A DNA stretch of 9,418 nucleotides from Mobilitalea sp. (GCA_029974875.1 JARKQP010000771.1:1-9418); one strand, 5' to 3'; positions 1 to 5,710 are shown, counted from the stretch's first letter. The notes: generated by a model not told the origin, from the sequence alone. Made by a program: numbers and translations.

Positions 1-257
1 TTATTGAAAAAACCGCTGTTCTATACTATAATCAGACGCTTTTCACTGAAAAAAGGCTGGGTCTGGGCATCCTCGGCAATTTTTTTAGGATAGATGCGAT
101 TTCCCTCAAAATGGGAATAGTTCATATCTCCCCCGTCCTGGAGAATAGCCGCCTTAAGCTTATCACGATAAAGCTTTTTCAGATATTCCTCACTTCCGTA
201 CAGGAGATAAAAGGGCTTGTAGCTTCCTGTTTTGATATGCTCTTTAATTACCTTCAT
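1..257 (-). pseudogene. holA: DNA polymerase III delta subunit (holA), 5' part, interrupted by an in-frame TAG
   Basis: This is the N-terminal end of the delta subunit of the DNA polymerase III clamp loader, which opens the beta sliding clamp at the replication fork. The start region (MKVIKEHIKTG) is followed by FYLLYGSEEYLKK, the typical family opening, then MNYSHFEGN and the PFFSEKRLIIV strand. The family normally continues with E-N-S-G-F-F after this strand. Here codon 79 (21-23) is TAG, and the same frame reads N-S-G-F-F-N straight after it to the window edge, so a single base change in a Glu (GAG) or Gln (CAG) codon explains it. The ATG at 255-257 was chosen because family similarity begins there; a GGAG ribosome site lies about 12 nt upstream, which is rather far. 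A longer reading from a TTG at 323 would overlap the promoter. The rest of the gene is outside the window. The stop may be a true mutation or a sequence error. Confidence 0.85.
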
Positions 258-294
258 AATAAAATAATACTCCTGTCTTTCCAGAACATTATTT

Positions 295-323
295 ATTCTA
301 CCTAATTCCCCTGGAAATTGCAA
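295..323 (-). promoter_or_regulatory. Predicted sigma-A promoter for holA
   Basis: On the minus strand TTGCAA (318-323) and TAGAAT (295-300) are separated by exactly 17 bp, about 40 nt upstream of the holA start. The -10 matches consensus at five of six positions. This is a pattern match only. Confidence 0.5.
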
Positions 324-329
324 GCAGAA

Positions 330-351
330 AATAAGATGACATATTCTTATT
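330..351 (-). terminator. Weak AT-rich hairpin after lepB
   Basis: Read on the minus strand, AATAAGA and TCTTATT form a 7-bp AT-rich stem around an 8-nt loop, followed by UUU. It lies 15 nt past the lepB stop and just upstream of the holA promoter, so it could end the lepB transcript. The stem has a single G-C pair, so it would be inefficient. Confidence 0.35.
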
Positions 352-365
352 ATGTTACCCTTTAC

Positions 366-1052
366 TTATTTTATGGTACCAAACTTGTTCAAAGGTGCAA
401 TCCTTAAAACGACCTTACCTCCGATATTTTCCTTCTTCACATTGCCGACTTCCTCAGAACGGCTATCCTTGCTAATGTTGCGGTTATCCCCGAGTACAAA
501 ATACTCATCCTCACCCAGCATGACCGGCTCTACTGCCCTTCCCGGGCTCTCCATCGGCTCTTTCCCATAGTGCTCATCCAGCAGCTCATCATTAATGTAG
601 ATATCTGTACCAATAATTTGCACTGTTTCCCCAGGCAGGCCAATGATCCTCTTCACATAGTATTCCTCATTCTCCCTTCCATAGGGATAGAATACAATAA
701 TGTCAAAACGGTCTAAAGCATCAAAATGATAGGAGACCTTCTCCACATATAATTGTTCTCCATTATGTAAGGTATTTTCCATGGAAGCCCCGTCCACAAT
801 CGTCCTCTGTATTACAAAGTTCGGCAGGACATAAACACATATTATGATTAGTACGGCATAAAAAACTACATCATATACCAGACTTCACACTGTAGGCCTG
901 GTTTTTTCCGCGGGGGCCGGTTTTTCTTCCTTCCCCTGCTCCCGGTCTTCCTGGGCAATATCATCTGCCATATCATCTACAGGATCCTCTTCTAAAATAT
1001 TGGTATCCTCTACAGCCCTAGCACTCAACTCTTCTTCCGGTTTATTAGACAT
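366..1052 (-). pseudogene. lepB: Type I signal peptidase (lepB) interrupted by an in-frame TGA
   Basis: This gene encodes a membrane signal peptidase that cleaves the leader from exported proteins on the outer face of the membrane. The ATG at 1050-1052 follows AAAGGA by about 8 nt. Codons 1-55 give a charged, acidic cytoplasmic tail ending AEKTRPTV. Codon 56 (885-887) is TGA. The same frame then continues with a transmembrane helix (SLVYDVVFYAVLIIICVYV), the linker VIQRTIVDG, the catalytic-Ser box ASMENTL (Ser90), the catalytic Lys in YYVKRIIGLPGE (Lys134) and the GDNRNISKDSR box, ending at TAA 366-368. With one sense codon in place of TGA (TGG or CGA, for example) it is a normal enzyme of about 228 residues. 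The 3' piece has only a GTG at 795-797 as an in-frame start among ATG/GTG/TTG, and that would drop the membrane helix. So this is a pseudogene, a read-through gene or a sequence error. Confidence 0.85.
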
Positions 1053-1113
1053 GGAACACATCCTTTCTGTAAATGCCATGTATCTTGCCTATGTAGGATG
1101 AACTACACGATAA

Positions 1114-1145
1114 AGCACTTTCACATCTCTTCATATGAAAGTGCT
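1114..1145 (-). terminator. Hairpin terminator after rpoZ
   Basis: A perfect 10-bp inverted repeat, AGCACTTTCA (1114-1123) and TGAAAGTGCT (1136-1145), with a 12-nt loop lies 46 nt past the rpoZ stop. On the minus strand the stem runs into UUUAU, so it is a plausible but weak-tailed intrinsic terminator for the yicC-remA-rpoZ transcript. It shares its stem sequence with the terminator at 6880-6912. No clear promoter was seen between it and lepB, so lepB may depend on read-through. Confidence 0.6.
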
Positions 1146-1191
1146 GCTTTACGGTACTTTTCTATATAGCAGATAGAGAAAAAAATCACTA

Positions 1192-1443
1192 CTATTCCTG
1201 CTCTTCCTCATCCTCATCGTCGCCTACGATCTTAACCCTTGAGCAGTACAATTCTTCAACTGCAATTGACAACGGCTTCGGATAAGTAACATCAACCAGC
1301 GGTGAGGCACCGTCAATCAGCTGCCTTGCACGTCTTGCAGTTGCGATAACGATAGAATACCTGCTATTTACTACCGGCTGCTCTCCCGGCTCTACCTCGC
1401 TATTAACAACTCTCATTAAATCGGTATATGATGGATGTAACAT
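1192..1443 (-). CDS. rpoZ: DNA-directed RNA polymerase omega subunit
   Basis: This encodes omega, the small RNA polymerase subunit that helps fold and hold beta-prime. The product is 83 residues, typical for clostridia. It starts MLHPSYTDLMRVVNSEVEPG and contains the conserved SRYSIVIATARRARQLIDG segment, then the PKPLSIAVEELY segment, and ends in an acidic tail (GDDEDEEEQE). The ATG at 1441-1443 was preferred over an upstream in-frame ATG at 1470 because similarity starts there and AAGGAG lies 7-8 nt upstream. It ends TAG-TGA in tandem, which shows that TAG and TGA act as stops in this genome. It is the third gene of the yicC-remA-rpoZ block. The guanylate kinase gene normally just upstream is missing. 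Confidence 0.95.
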   Translation of the reverse strand: MLHPSYTDLMRVVNSEVEPGEQPVVNSRYSIVIATARRARQLIDGASPLVDVTYPKPLSIAVEELYCSRVKIVGDDEDEEEQE

Positions 1444-1517
1444 AATTATTTCTCCTTCCTTAAACTCCATTGATTATTAAAACAAGTGACCAAAGCTGCA
1501 TTTTCAATTACGTTGAA

Positions 1518-1601
1518 AGTATTTCCTGTAGTTCATTCTGCCGGGAGTACCTCCTATAGCTCATTTTACCGAGAATACTTCCTATAGCTCATTCTGCCGG
1601 A
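1518..1601. repeat. Three tandem copies of a 28-bp repeat at the 3' end of remA
   Basis: Copies lie at 1518-1545, 1546-1573 and 1574-1601 with no spacer. Pairwise identity is 21-23 of 28 positions. The shared centre is CCT(A/G)TAG(C/T)TCATT followed by (C/T)T(A/G)CCG. The copy nearest remA covers the remA stop codon and its last codons. All nine variable columns are transitions. As 28 is not a multiple of three, each copy shifts the reading frame. The array sits where gmk is expected, between remA and rpoZ. There are no spacers, so it is not a CRISPR. Confidence 0.9.
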
Positions 1602-1870
1602 AATGCCTCATGGGCGTCTGCGCTTTCTGTTTCCTTCGGGTTCACCCTTCCGGCAATCGTCTCCGGCAGCAAAGATGAAAGGATCAGGTGGCCGCTATCC
1701 GTTACGATCACTGCCTTTGTCCTTCTCCCGCAGGTTGCGTCAATTGCCATCCCGTTATCCTTGGCTGTCTGGACCATCCTTTTGATCGGCGCTGCCTCCG
1801 GGCTGATAATTCCGATTATCTTGCCGGAGTTAACCACATTTCCAAAGCCTATGTTAACTAACTTATTCAA
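1589..1870 (-). CDS. remA: RemA family regulator (DUF370)
   Basis: RemA is a small DNA-binding protein; in Bacillus subtilis it activates matrix genes and osmoprotection genes. The product is 93 residues and contains [11 protein letters not shown], the [14 protein letters not shown] segment, [17 protein letters not shown] and [13 protein letters not shown], all typical of the family. A tail of about 17 residues ([17 protein letters not shown]) extends beyond the conserved core. The start is a TTG at 1868-1870 with GAGGA about 7 nt upstream; no ATG lies at the conserved N-terminus. It begins 24 nt after yicC ends, so the two are probably co-transcribed. The last codons and the TGA stop lie inside the first unit of a 28-bp tandem repeat, so the tail may have been altered when the array formed. 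Confidence 0.92.
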   Translation of the reverse strand: MNKLVNIGFGNVVNSGKIIGIISPEAAPIKRMVQTAKDNGMAIDATCGRRTKAVIVTDSGHLILSSLLPETIAGRVNPKETESADAHEAFPAE

Positions 1871-1894
1871 AGTTATTCCTCATTTCTGAAGCTT

Positions 1895-2773
1895 CTATTC
1901 AATATTTTGAATCTGTTCCCTGACTTTCTCAATTTCTGTCTTTAAATCGATTGCTTTATTGGTAACCTCCAGATCATTTGCCTTCGACAGGATCGTATTC
2001 GCCTCACGGTTCATCTCCTGTGCGATAAAGTCCAGCTTTCTTCCGATATTCTCGCTGTCCTCCAGAGTTTCCTTCATATTAATGATATGGCTCCGCAGAC
2101 GTACTGTTTCTTCATCCACGCATATTTTATCAGCGAATACGGTGACCTCCGTAACCAGGATGCTCTCCTCCACCTTAGTGTCGGCTAATAATTCCGCAAC
2201 CTTGGCATACAGCTTATTCCTGTATTCGTTAACCACTTCCGGGGATCTTGTTTCAATAAAATCTACCAGCTTAAGCATTCCATCCAGTTTTAATATGATA
2301 TCCTGCTTCAGATGCTCTCCTTCTGCAATCCGCGTTTCCACAAAGCGGCCGGCGGCGCCCTTGACAGCCTCCTCTACAAGCGCCCATAATTCCTTTTCAT
2401 CAATAGTCTGCTCTTCCAGGGAGAATACCTCGGGATATCTGGACAGGGTGGACACACGGATGTCATTGTCAATCCCAAATTCCTTGCTCATCTTTTCCAG
2501 GCTGTTATAATATTCTCTTGCCAAATCTGCATTATATTTCACACATACATTATTCTCGGTATAATCTTCGTATGTAATATAGATATCTATCTTACCCCTG
2601 CCGATATATTGCTTCAATACATTGCGGATGCCCGCTTCAAAAAAGCTAAGCTTCTTCGGCATCTTTATAGAAATGTCACAGTATCTGTGGTTTACCGCCT
2701 TCATTTCAACGGTGATTTTCCGGTCTACCTGGGCAATTTCACAGCGGCCAAAGCCAGTCATACTCTTCAACAT
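1895..2773 (-). CDS. yicC: YicC/YloC family endoribonuclease
   Basis: YicC (YloC in Bacillus) is a conserved cytoplasmic endoribonuclease; the E. coli member is linked to small-RNA turnover. The product is 292 residues, the normal length. It starts MLKSMTGFGR, the family signature, then KAVNHRYCDISIKMPKKL in the N-terminal domain. The C-terminal domain carries ADKICVDEETVRLRSHI, the LDFIAQEMNREANTILSKA signature and ends KTEIEKVREQIQNIE. The ATG at 2771-2773 puts the signature at residue 1. Earlier in-frame starts at 2791 (ATG) and 2800 (TTG) would add 6 or 9 residues and cannot be excluded, since the ribosome site (AAGAG, about 10 nt upstream) is modest. It is the first gene of the block with remA and rpoZ, behind a strong promoter at 2843-2871. 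Confidence 0.95.
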   Translation of the reverse strand: MLKSMTGFGRCEIAQVDRKITVEMKAVNHRYCDISIKMPKKLSFFEAGIRNVLKQYIGRGKIDIYITYEDYTENNVCVKYNADLAREYYNSLEKMSKEFGIDNDIRVSTLSRYPEVFSLEEQTIDEKELWALVEEAVKGAAGRFVETRIAEGEHLKQDIILKLDGMLKLVDFIETRSPEVVNEYRNKLYAKVAELLADTKVEESILVTEVTVFADKICVDEETVRLRSHIINMKETLEDSENIGRKLDFIAQEMNREANTILSKANDLEVTNKAIDLKTEIEKVREQIQNIE

Positions 2774-2842
2774 AGTTACACACTCTTTCATATTTGGCAA
2801 TTATGGCATTATCCCGCCACTTGCTATTATTATATCCAACTT

Positions 2843-2871
2843 ATTATAAAGGAAATAGTAAAACAAGTCAA
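2843..2871 (-). promoter_or_regulatory. Promoter of the yicC-remA-rpoZ operon
   Basis: On the minus strand TTGACT (2866-2871) and TATAAT (2843-2848) are 17 bp apart. This is a near-consensus sigma-A promoter, 70 nt upstream of the yicC start. Confidence 0.7.
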
Positions 2872-2876
2872 TATCC

Positions 2877-2917
2877 GAAATCCCAACCTCAAAAATTTAT
2901 GAAATTCCAACCTCAAA
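2877..2917. repeat. Two direct repeats upstream of the small plus-strand gene
   Basis: The 17-base motif GAAAT(C/T)CCAACCTCAAA occurs at 2877-2893 and again at 2901-2917, a 24-bp period with one transition between copies. The pair lies in the divergent region, 20 bp upstream of the plus-strand -35 and just upstream of the yicC -35. Tandem binding sites for a regulator are possible. Confidence 0.65.
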
Positions 2918-2936
2918 TTTCTAATGAAACCTTAAT

Positions 2937-2965
2937 TTGTATTCCCTTTGCCAAGGCCTTATAAT
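2937..2965 (+). promoter_or_regulatory. Predicted promoter for the small gene at 3029
   Basis: TATAAT (2960-2965) is a perfect -10; 17 bp upstream is TTGTAT (2937-2942), which matches only the TTG of a consensus -35. It lies 64 nt upstream of the coding start, facing away from yicC. Confidence 0.5.
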
Positions 2966-3028
2966 TAATTTAAACAAATCACAAATGCAGCCAGCCATAA
3001 CAGCTAAAACAGAAAAGAGGTGACGTTT

Positions 3029-3277
3029 ATGTTTTTCTGGAATAGGGTTGAGATATATTCCGGTCCTTCTTTAAAGGAGTTTTCTGATCTGCGCAGTTCA
3101 TTAGCTGAGGCCAGAATCAAGTATGATTACCGGATGAAACAGCACCCGGCAATCAATACCCAGCATAGGCTCCTACCCCGGAATCCTTCCTCTGATACCA
3201 AGTATTATCTGTATATACACCAAAAGGATTATGATCATGCCATGCATCTCACCTCAAACCGGCGGTCCAGGGTATGA
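3029..3277 (+). CDS. Small hypothetical protein, possibly DUF2007-like
   Basis: This is an 82-residue soluble protein, the only plus-strand gene in the window. It begins MFFWNRVEIYSG, then SLKEFSDLRSSLAEARIKYDYRM, a basic middle with several prolines, and ends with YYLYIHQKDYDHAMHL and a basic SNRRSRV tail. The layout (short strand, then a helix ending in 'I-K-Y-D-Y-R', then a strand and helix 'YYLYIHQKDYDHAM') resembles small signal-transducer-like proteins of the DUF2007 kind found in clostridia; that is a recalled resemblance, not a proven match. The ATG at 3029 follows AGAGG by 8 nt; a GTG at 3020 overlaps that ribosome site and is less likely. It has its own promoter and a long hairpin after the stop, so it is a single-gene unit. 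Function unknown. Confidence 0.75.
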   Translation: MFFWNRVEIYSGPSLKEFSDLRSSLAEARIKYDYRMKQHPAINTQHRLLPRNPSSDTKYYLYIHQKDYDHAMHLTSNRRSRV

Positions 3278-3298
3278 ACCATATTTTCTTCCACAGGG

Positions 3299-3379
3299 TG
3301 CAGAAAGGACTGCGATAAAGCGATGGAAAAGCTTAAGAATGATAACCGCTTTCCTTTCTTTATCACAGTCCTTTCTGCA
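3299..3379 (+). terminator. Long branched hairpin after the small gene
   Basis: TGCAGAAAGGACTG (3299-3312) pairs perfectly with CAGTCCTTTCTGCA (3366-3379). After a one-base mismatch GATAAAG (3314-3320) pairs with CTTTATC (3358-3364). This gives 21 pairs around a loop of about 37 nt. It starts 21 nt after the stop of the plus-strand gene and lies between convergent genes. It is followed by UUGUAUU, which is not a clean U tract, so a terminator role is likely but not certain. Confidence 0.55.
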
Positions 3380-3388
3380 TTGTATTAA

Positions 3389-3516
3389 CTTCCTGTATTA
3401 ACTTTCCTAATATTAACCTTTTTAATATCAGCTTCCTATATTAATTTTTCCAGTATCAACCTTCTTAATATCAACTTCCTATATTAACTTTTCTAATATT
3501 AATTTCCCTACACTAA
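3389..3516. repeat. 43-bp higher-order tandem repeat, three copies, 3' of metY
   Basis: Three copies lie at 3389-3431, 3432-3474 and 3475-3516 (the last lacks one base). Each copy is itself three related subunits of 13, 15 and 15 bp: CTTCCTATATTAA, then CTTTTCTAATATTAA, then CCTTCTTAATATCAA, or close variants. All 15 variable columns are transitions in this alignment. Degenerate units continue to about 3530. The array starts 36 bp past the metY stop codon and is pyrimidine-rich on the plus strand. It would form part of the metY 3' untranslated region. No gene is visible between 3278 and 3552. Confidence 0.88.
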
Positions 3517-3552
3517 CTTTTCTATCCTTGCTTCCTTAGACCACCCTATTAT

Positions 3553-4839
3553 CTACACTTCAAGGGCCTGTGCCAGATCATCAAGGATATCTTCAATATG
3601 CTCGGTTCCGACGGACAACCTGACAGTATTTGGCTTAATTCCGGAAGCCAGCAGTTCTTCCCCGTTCATCTGTGAATGAGTTGTACTTGCAGGGTGGATT
3701 ACAAGAGATTTTACATCAGCCACATTTGCAAGCAGGGAGAAGATCTGCAGCTTATCAATAAATGCTTTGGCCGTATCGGCATCCCCCTTGATCTCAAAGG
3801 TAAAGATTGAACTAGCCCCGGAAGGGAAATACCTGTTATACAGGGAATGGTACGGGTTATCCGGTAAGGAGGGATGGTTCACGCTCTCCACCCTCGGGTG
3901 CTTACTTAAAAATTCTACTACCCTCAAGGCATTGGATACATGGCGCTCCACACGTAAGGACAGGGTCTCCAGCCCCTGGAGAAATAAAAATGAATTGAAA
4001 GGGCTGATGGTTGAACCCGTATCCCTCATCAGGGTTACCCTTATTTTGATGATATAAGCCAGTGCACCCACCGCTTTGGTAAATTGAACCCCATGGTAGC
4101 TGGCATTTGGCTCCGTTAAGGAAGGGAATTTTCCTGAGCCTTCCCAGTCAAATTTACCGCTGTCGACAATGACGCCGCCAATGCTAGTCCCATGCCCTCC
4201 GATAAATTTGGTTGCAGAATGTACGACTACGTCTGCCCCAAGCTCGATGGGCCTTAATAAGTACGGAGTTGCAAAGGTATTATCTACAATTAAAGGAATT
4301 TTATTGTCGTGGGCGATTTTCGCCAGCTTTTCGATATCCACAATATTAGAATTAGGATTTCCAAGGCTCTCAATAAAAATTGCCTTCGTATTTGGCTGGA
4401 TCGCCTTTTCAAAATTAGAAAGGTCATCAGAATCAACGAAGGTCGTAGTGATTCCAAAATCAACCAGGGTATGGGCAAATAAATTATAGGTGCCGCCATA
4501 AATGGTCTGCGCAGATACGATATGATCCCCCGCATGGGCAATGTTTTGGATGGAATAAGTAACTGCAGCCGCACCTGAGGAGGTGGCAAGTGCTGCCACA
4601 CCGCCTTCCAGGGCAGCAATCCGCTGTTCAAACACATCAGAGGTAGGATTCATTAATCTGGTGTAGATATTTCCGCCCTCACTTAAATTAAACCTGGCCG
4701 CTGCCTGGGCGCTGTTATCAAATACATAGGATGAGGTCTGGTAAATCGGAACGCAGCGTGCCCCGGTTGCCTGATCCGGCTGTTCCTGTCCTGCGTGTAA
4801 CTGTAATGTTTCAAAATGCAATTTCTTTTCCTTTGCCAT
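3553..4839 (-). CDS. metY: O-acetylhomoserine sulfhydrylase (aminocarboxypropyltransferase)
   Basis: This is a PLP enzyme of the Cys/Met metabolism family that makes homocysteine from O-acetyl-L-homoserine and sulfide (or methionine from methanethiol) in the cytoplasm. The product is 428 residues, the usual length for MetY and longer than the roughly 380-400 of MetB/MetC. Visible motifs are ETLQLHAGQ near the N-terminus, [10 protein letters not shown], the Y-T-R-x-x-N-P-T segment (59-66), the ATSSGAAA glycine-serine loop, [13 protein letters not shown], and [15 protein letters not shown] with the PLP Lys at 211. [18 protein letters not shown] and [13 protein letters not shown] follow near the C-terminus. 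The ATG at 4837-4839 has GGAGG 7 nt upstream. It is preceded by an Rrf2 regulator gene and has its own promoter with a dyad at the start site, which suggests repression by that regulator. No broken residues were seen. Confidence 0.95.
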   Translation of the reverse strand: MAKEKKLHFETLQLHAGQEQPDQATGARCVPIYQTSSYVFDNSAQAAARFNLSEGGNIYTRLMNPTSDVFEQRIAALEGGVAALATSSGAAAVTYSIQNIAHAGDHIVSAQTIYGGTYNLFAHTLVDFGITTTFVDSDDLSNFEKAIQPNTKAIFIESLGNPNSNIVDIEKLAKIAHDNKIPLIVDNTFATPYLLRPIELGADVVVHSATKFIGGHGTSIGGVIVDSGKFDWEGSGKFPSLTEPNASYHGVQFTKAVGALAYIIKIRVTLMRDTGSTISPFNSFLFLQGLETLSLRVERHVSNALRVVEFLSKHPRVESVNHPSLPDNPYHSLYNRYFPSGASSIFTFEIKGDADTAKAFIDKLQIFSLLANVADVKSLVIHPASTTHSQMNGEELLASGIKPNTVRLSVGTEHIEDILDDLAQALEV

Positions 4840-4873
4840 AGAATCCCTCCATTTTTAAATTTTTTATCTGTAT

Positions 4874-4905
4874 TTCATACTAATCTTATATGAATTGTAT
4901 GAATT
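4874..4905. promoter_or_regulatory. Operator-like dyad at the metY transcription start
   Basis: TTCATAC (4874-4880) and GTATGAA (4897-4903) are a 7-bp inverted repeat with a 16-bp centre. TATGAATT also occurs twice in direct orientation (4889-4896 and 4898-4905). The site overlaps the predicted start point of the metY transcript, where a repressor would block transcription. The neighbouring Rrf2 protein is the natural candidate; this is an inference. Confidence 0.5.
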
Positions 4906-4911
4906 TATATT

Positions 4912-4940
4912 ATCATATTCCTTACGGTGGCTTTTGTCAA
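4912..4940 (-). promoter_or_regulatory. Promoter of metY
   Basis: On the minus strand a perfect TTGACA (4935-4940) lies 17 bp from TATGAT (4912-4917). It is about 70 nt upstream of the metY start codon. Confidence 0.75.
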
Positions 4941-5015
4941 GTATTTCTTCCATTAATTTTACCCTTAATTTAATCTGTTCCTTTTATCATATTACTCTTA
5001 TCCCATTCCCCGCGC

Positions 5016-5040
5016 GGCTATGGCCTGCCAGCCATAAGCC
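5016..5040 (-). other. GC-rich hairpin between the Rrf2 gene and metY
   Basis: GGCTATGGC (5016-5024) pairs with GCCATAAGCC (5031-5040) with one bulged base and a 6-nt loop. It lies 26 nt past the Rrf2 gene stop. No U tract follows on the minus strand, so it is a weak terminator candidate or a 3' stabilising hairpin. Confidence 0.35.
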
Positions 5041-5065
5041 CAGGCTCCGGTTCTTCCAGATGGTC

Positions 5066-5506
5066 TTAGTTGGAGCTCTCACCACCGGATACTTTATTTA
5101 AATGGCGCTCTACTAATTCCTGGAGTGTAATCCGGTCGACAACGGAGTTGATCACCTCATACAGCTCCACCCATACCTCCCGGGTCACACATCCCTGGTG
5201 CCGCTTGCAGTCACTGCTGCTTTCCTCAATGCAATCCACCGGTCTAAGACTTCCTTCCGTCAGACGCAGAATCATTCCGACGGTATATTCCGAAGGCTCC
5301 TTCGTCAACCGGTATCCTCCCTGGGCTCCCCGCACACTCTTGACATAGCCCGCCTTATTTAACAGTGAAATAATTTGTTCCAGATACTTTTCAGATATCC
5401 CCTGTCTCGCTGCTATATTTTTTATTGTAATATATTCACCTGTATCATTCAGCGCCAGATCCAGCATCAGGCGCAGTGCATACCTACCCTTGGTCGATAT
5501 TTTCAT
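5066..5506 (-). CDS. Rrf2 family transcriptional regulator with three cysteines
   Basis: This encodes a 146-residue winged-helix regulator of the Rrf2 family (IscR, CymR and NsrR type). It starts MKISTKGRYALRLMLDLAL and carries the helix-turn-helix segment ITIKNIAARQGISEKYLEQI, then the wing SVRGAQGGYRL, all diagnostic. Cysteines 92, 100 and 106 (C-x7-C-x5-C) lie where IscR binds a 2Fe-2S cluster; IscR spacing is C-x5-C-x5-C. CymR of Bacillus, the usual Rrf2 repressor of cysteine and methionine genes, lacks this trio from memory. So this protein may sense iron-sulfur status, oxidants or NO, or simply be a clostridial CymR-like repressor. The ATG at 5504-5506 has GGGAGGGG closely upstream. It precedes metY on the same strand, has its own promoter, and a dyad at its start suggests self-regulation. 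No gene symbol is assigned because IscR-like and CymR-like roles cannot be told apart from sequence alone. Confidence 0.92.
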   Translation of the reverse strand: MKISTKGRYALRLMLDLALNDTGEYITIKNIAARQGISEKYLEQIISLLNKAGYVKSVRGAQGGYRLTKEPSEYTVGMILRLTEGSLRPVDCIEESSSDCKRHQGCVTREVWVELYEVINSVVDRITLQELVERHLNKVSGGESSN

Positions 5507-5554
5507 GACAACCCCTCCCTGTCCTCATTTTCGTTCTAATATAGGCTTTCTCTC

Positions 5555-5569
5555 CTATAATCACTATAG
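5555..5569. promoter_or_regulatory. Operator-like dyad at the Rrf2 gene start site
   Basis: CTATA (5555-5559) and TATAG (5565-5569) form a 5-bp dyad with a 5-bp centre directly downstream of the -10 box, at the predicted start point. It fits autoregulation by the Rrf2 protein, but a short AT-rich dyad is weak evidence. Confidence 0.35.
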
Positions 5570-5570
5570 T

Positions 5571-5599
5571 ATCATATCATGGGCTCCATAGGAATTCAA
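5571..5599 (-). promoter_or_regulatory. Promoter of the Rrf2 regulator gene
   Basis: On the minus strand TTGAAT (5594-5599) and TATGAT (5571-5576) are 17 bp apart, about 65 nt upstream of the start codon. The -10 is identical to that of metY. Confidence 0.6.
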
Positions 5600-5710
5600 C
5601 CATAACGTCCCCTGTTTTACCTTCCTGGTGAACGTTATACCAGTGTGCCGACACGTTCATCCTTAGGCTGACCGTGCTGCATAGTGTCAGCGCACTAGCC
5701 TTTTCCTTCA

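Noticed and set aside
885..887. Selenocysteine or a changed genetic code at the lepB TGA (and holA TAG)
   Set aside because: rpoZ ends with tandem TAG-TGA, remA ends with TGA and the FGGY kinase with TAG, so both act as stops; signal peptidase has no selenocysteine relative known to me and no insertion element was seen.
1053..1113. Promoter for lepB
   Set aside because: No -10/-35 pair with acceptable spacing was found; only weak TACAT/GATACAT-like words occur.
1518..1601. CRISPR array
   Set aside because: The 28-bp units are directly adjacent without spacers and overlap the remA coding end; no cas genes are present.
1959..2510. Plus-strand open frame of 183 codons
   Set aside because: It lies wholly opposite yicC, has serine- and leucine-rich composition typical of an antisense shadow, and no convincing ribosome site.
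5640..5700. Inverted repeats between the EamA gene and the Rrf2 promoter
   Set aside because: Stems such as AGGCT/AGCCT and GAAC/GTTC are short and bulged and no U tract follows, so I do not call a terminator.
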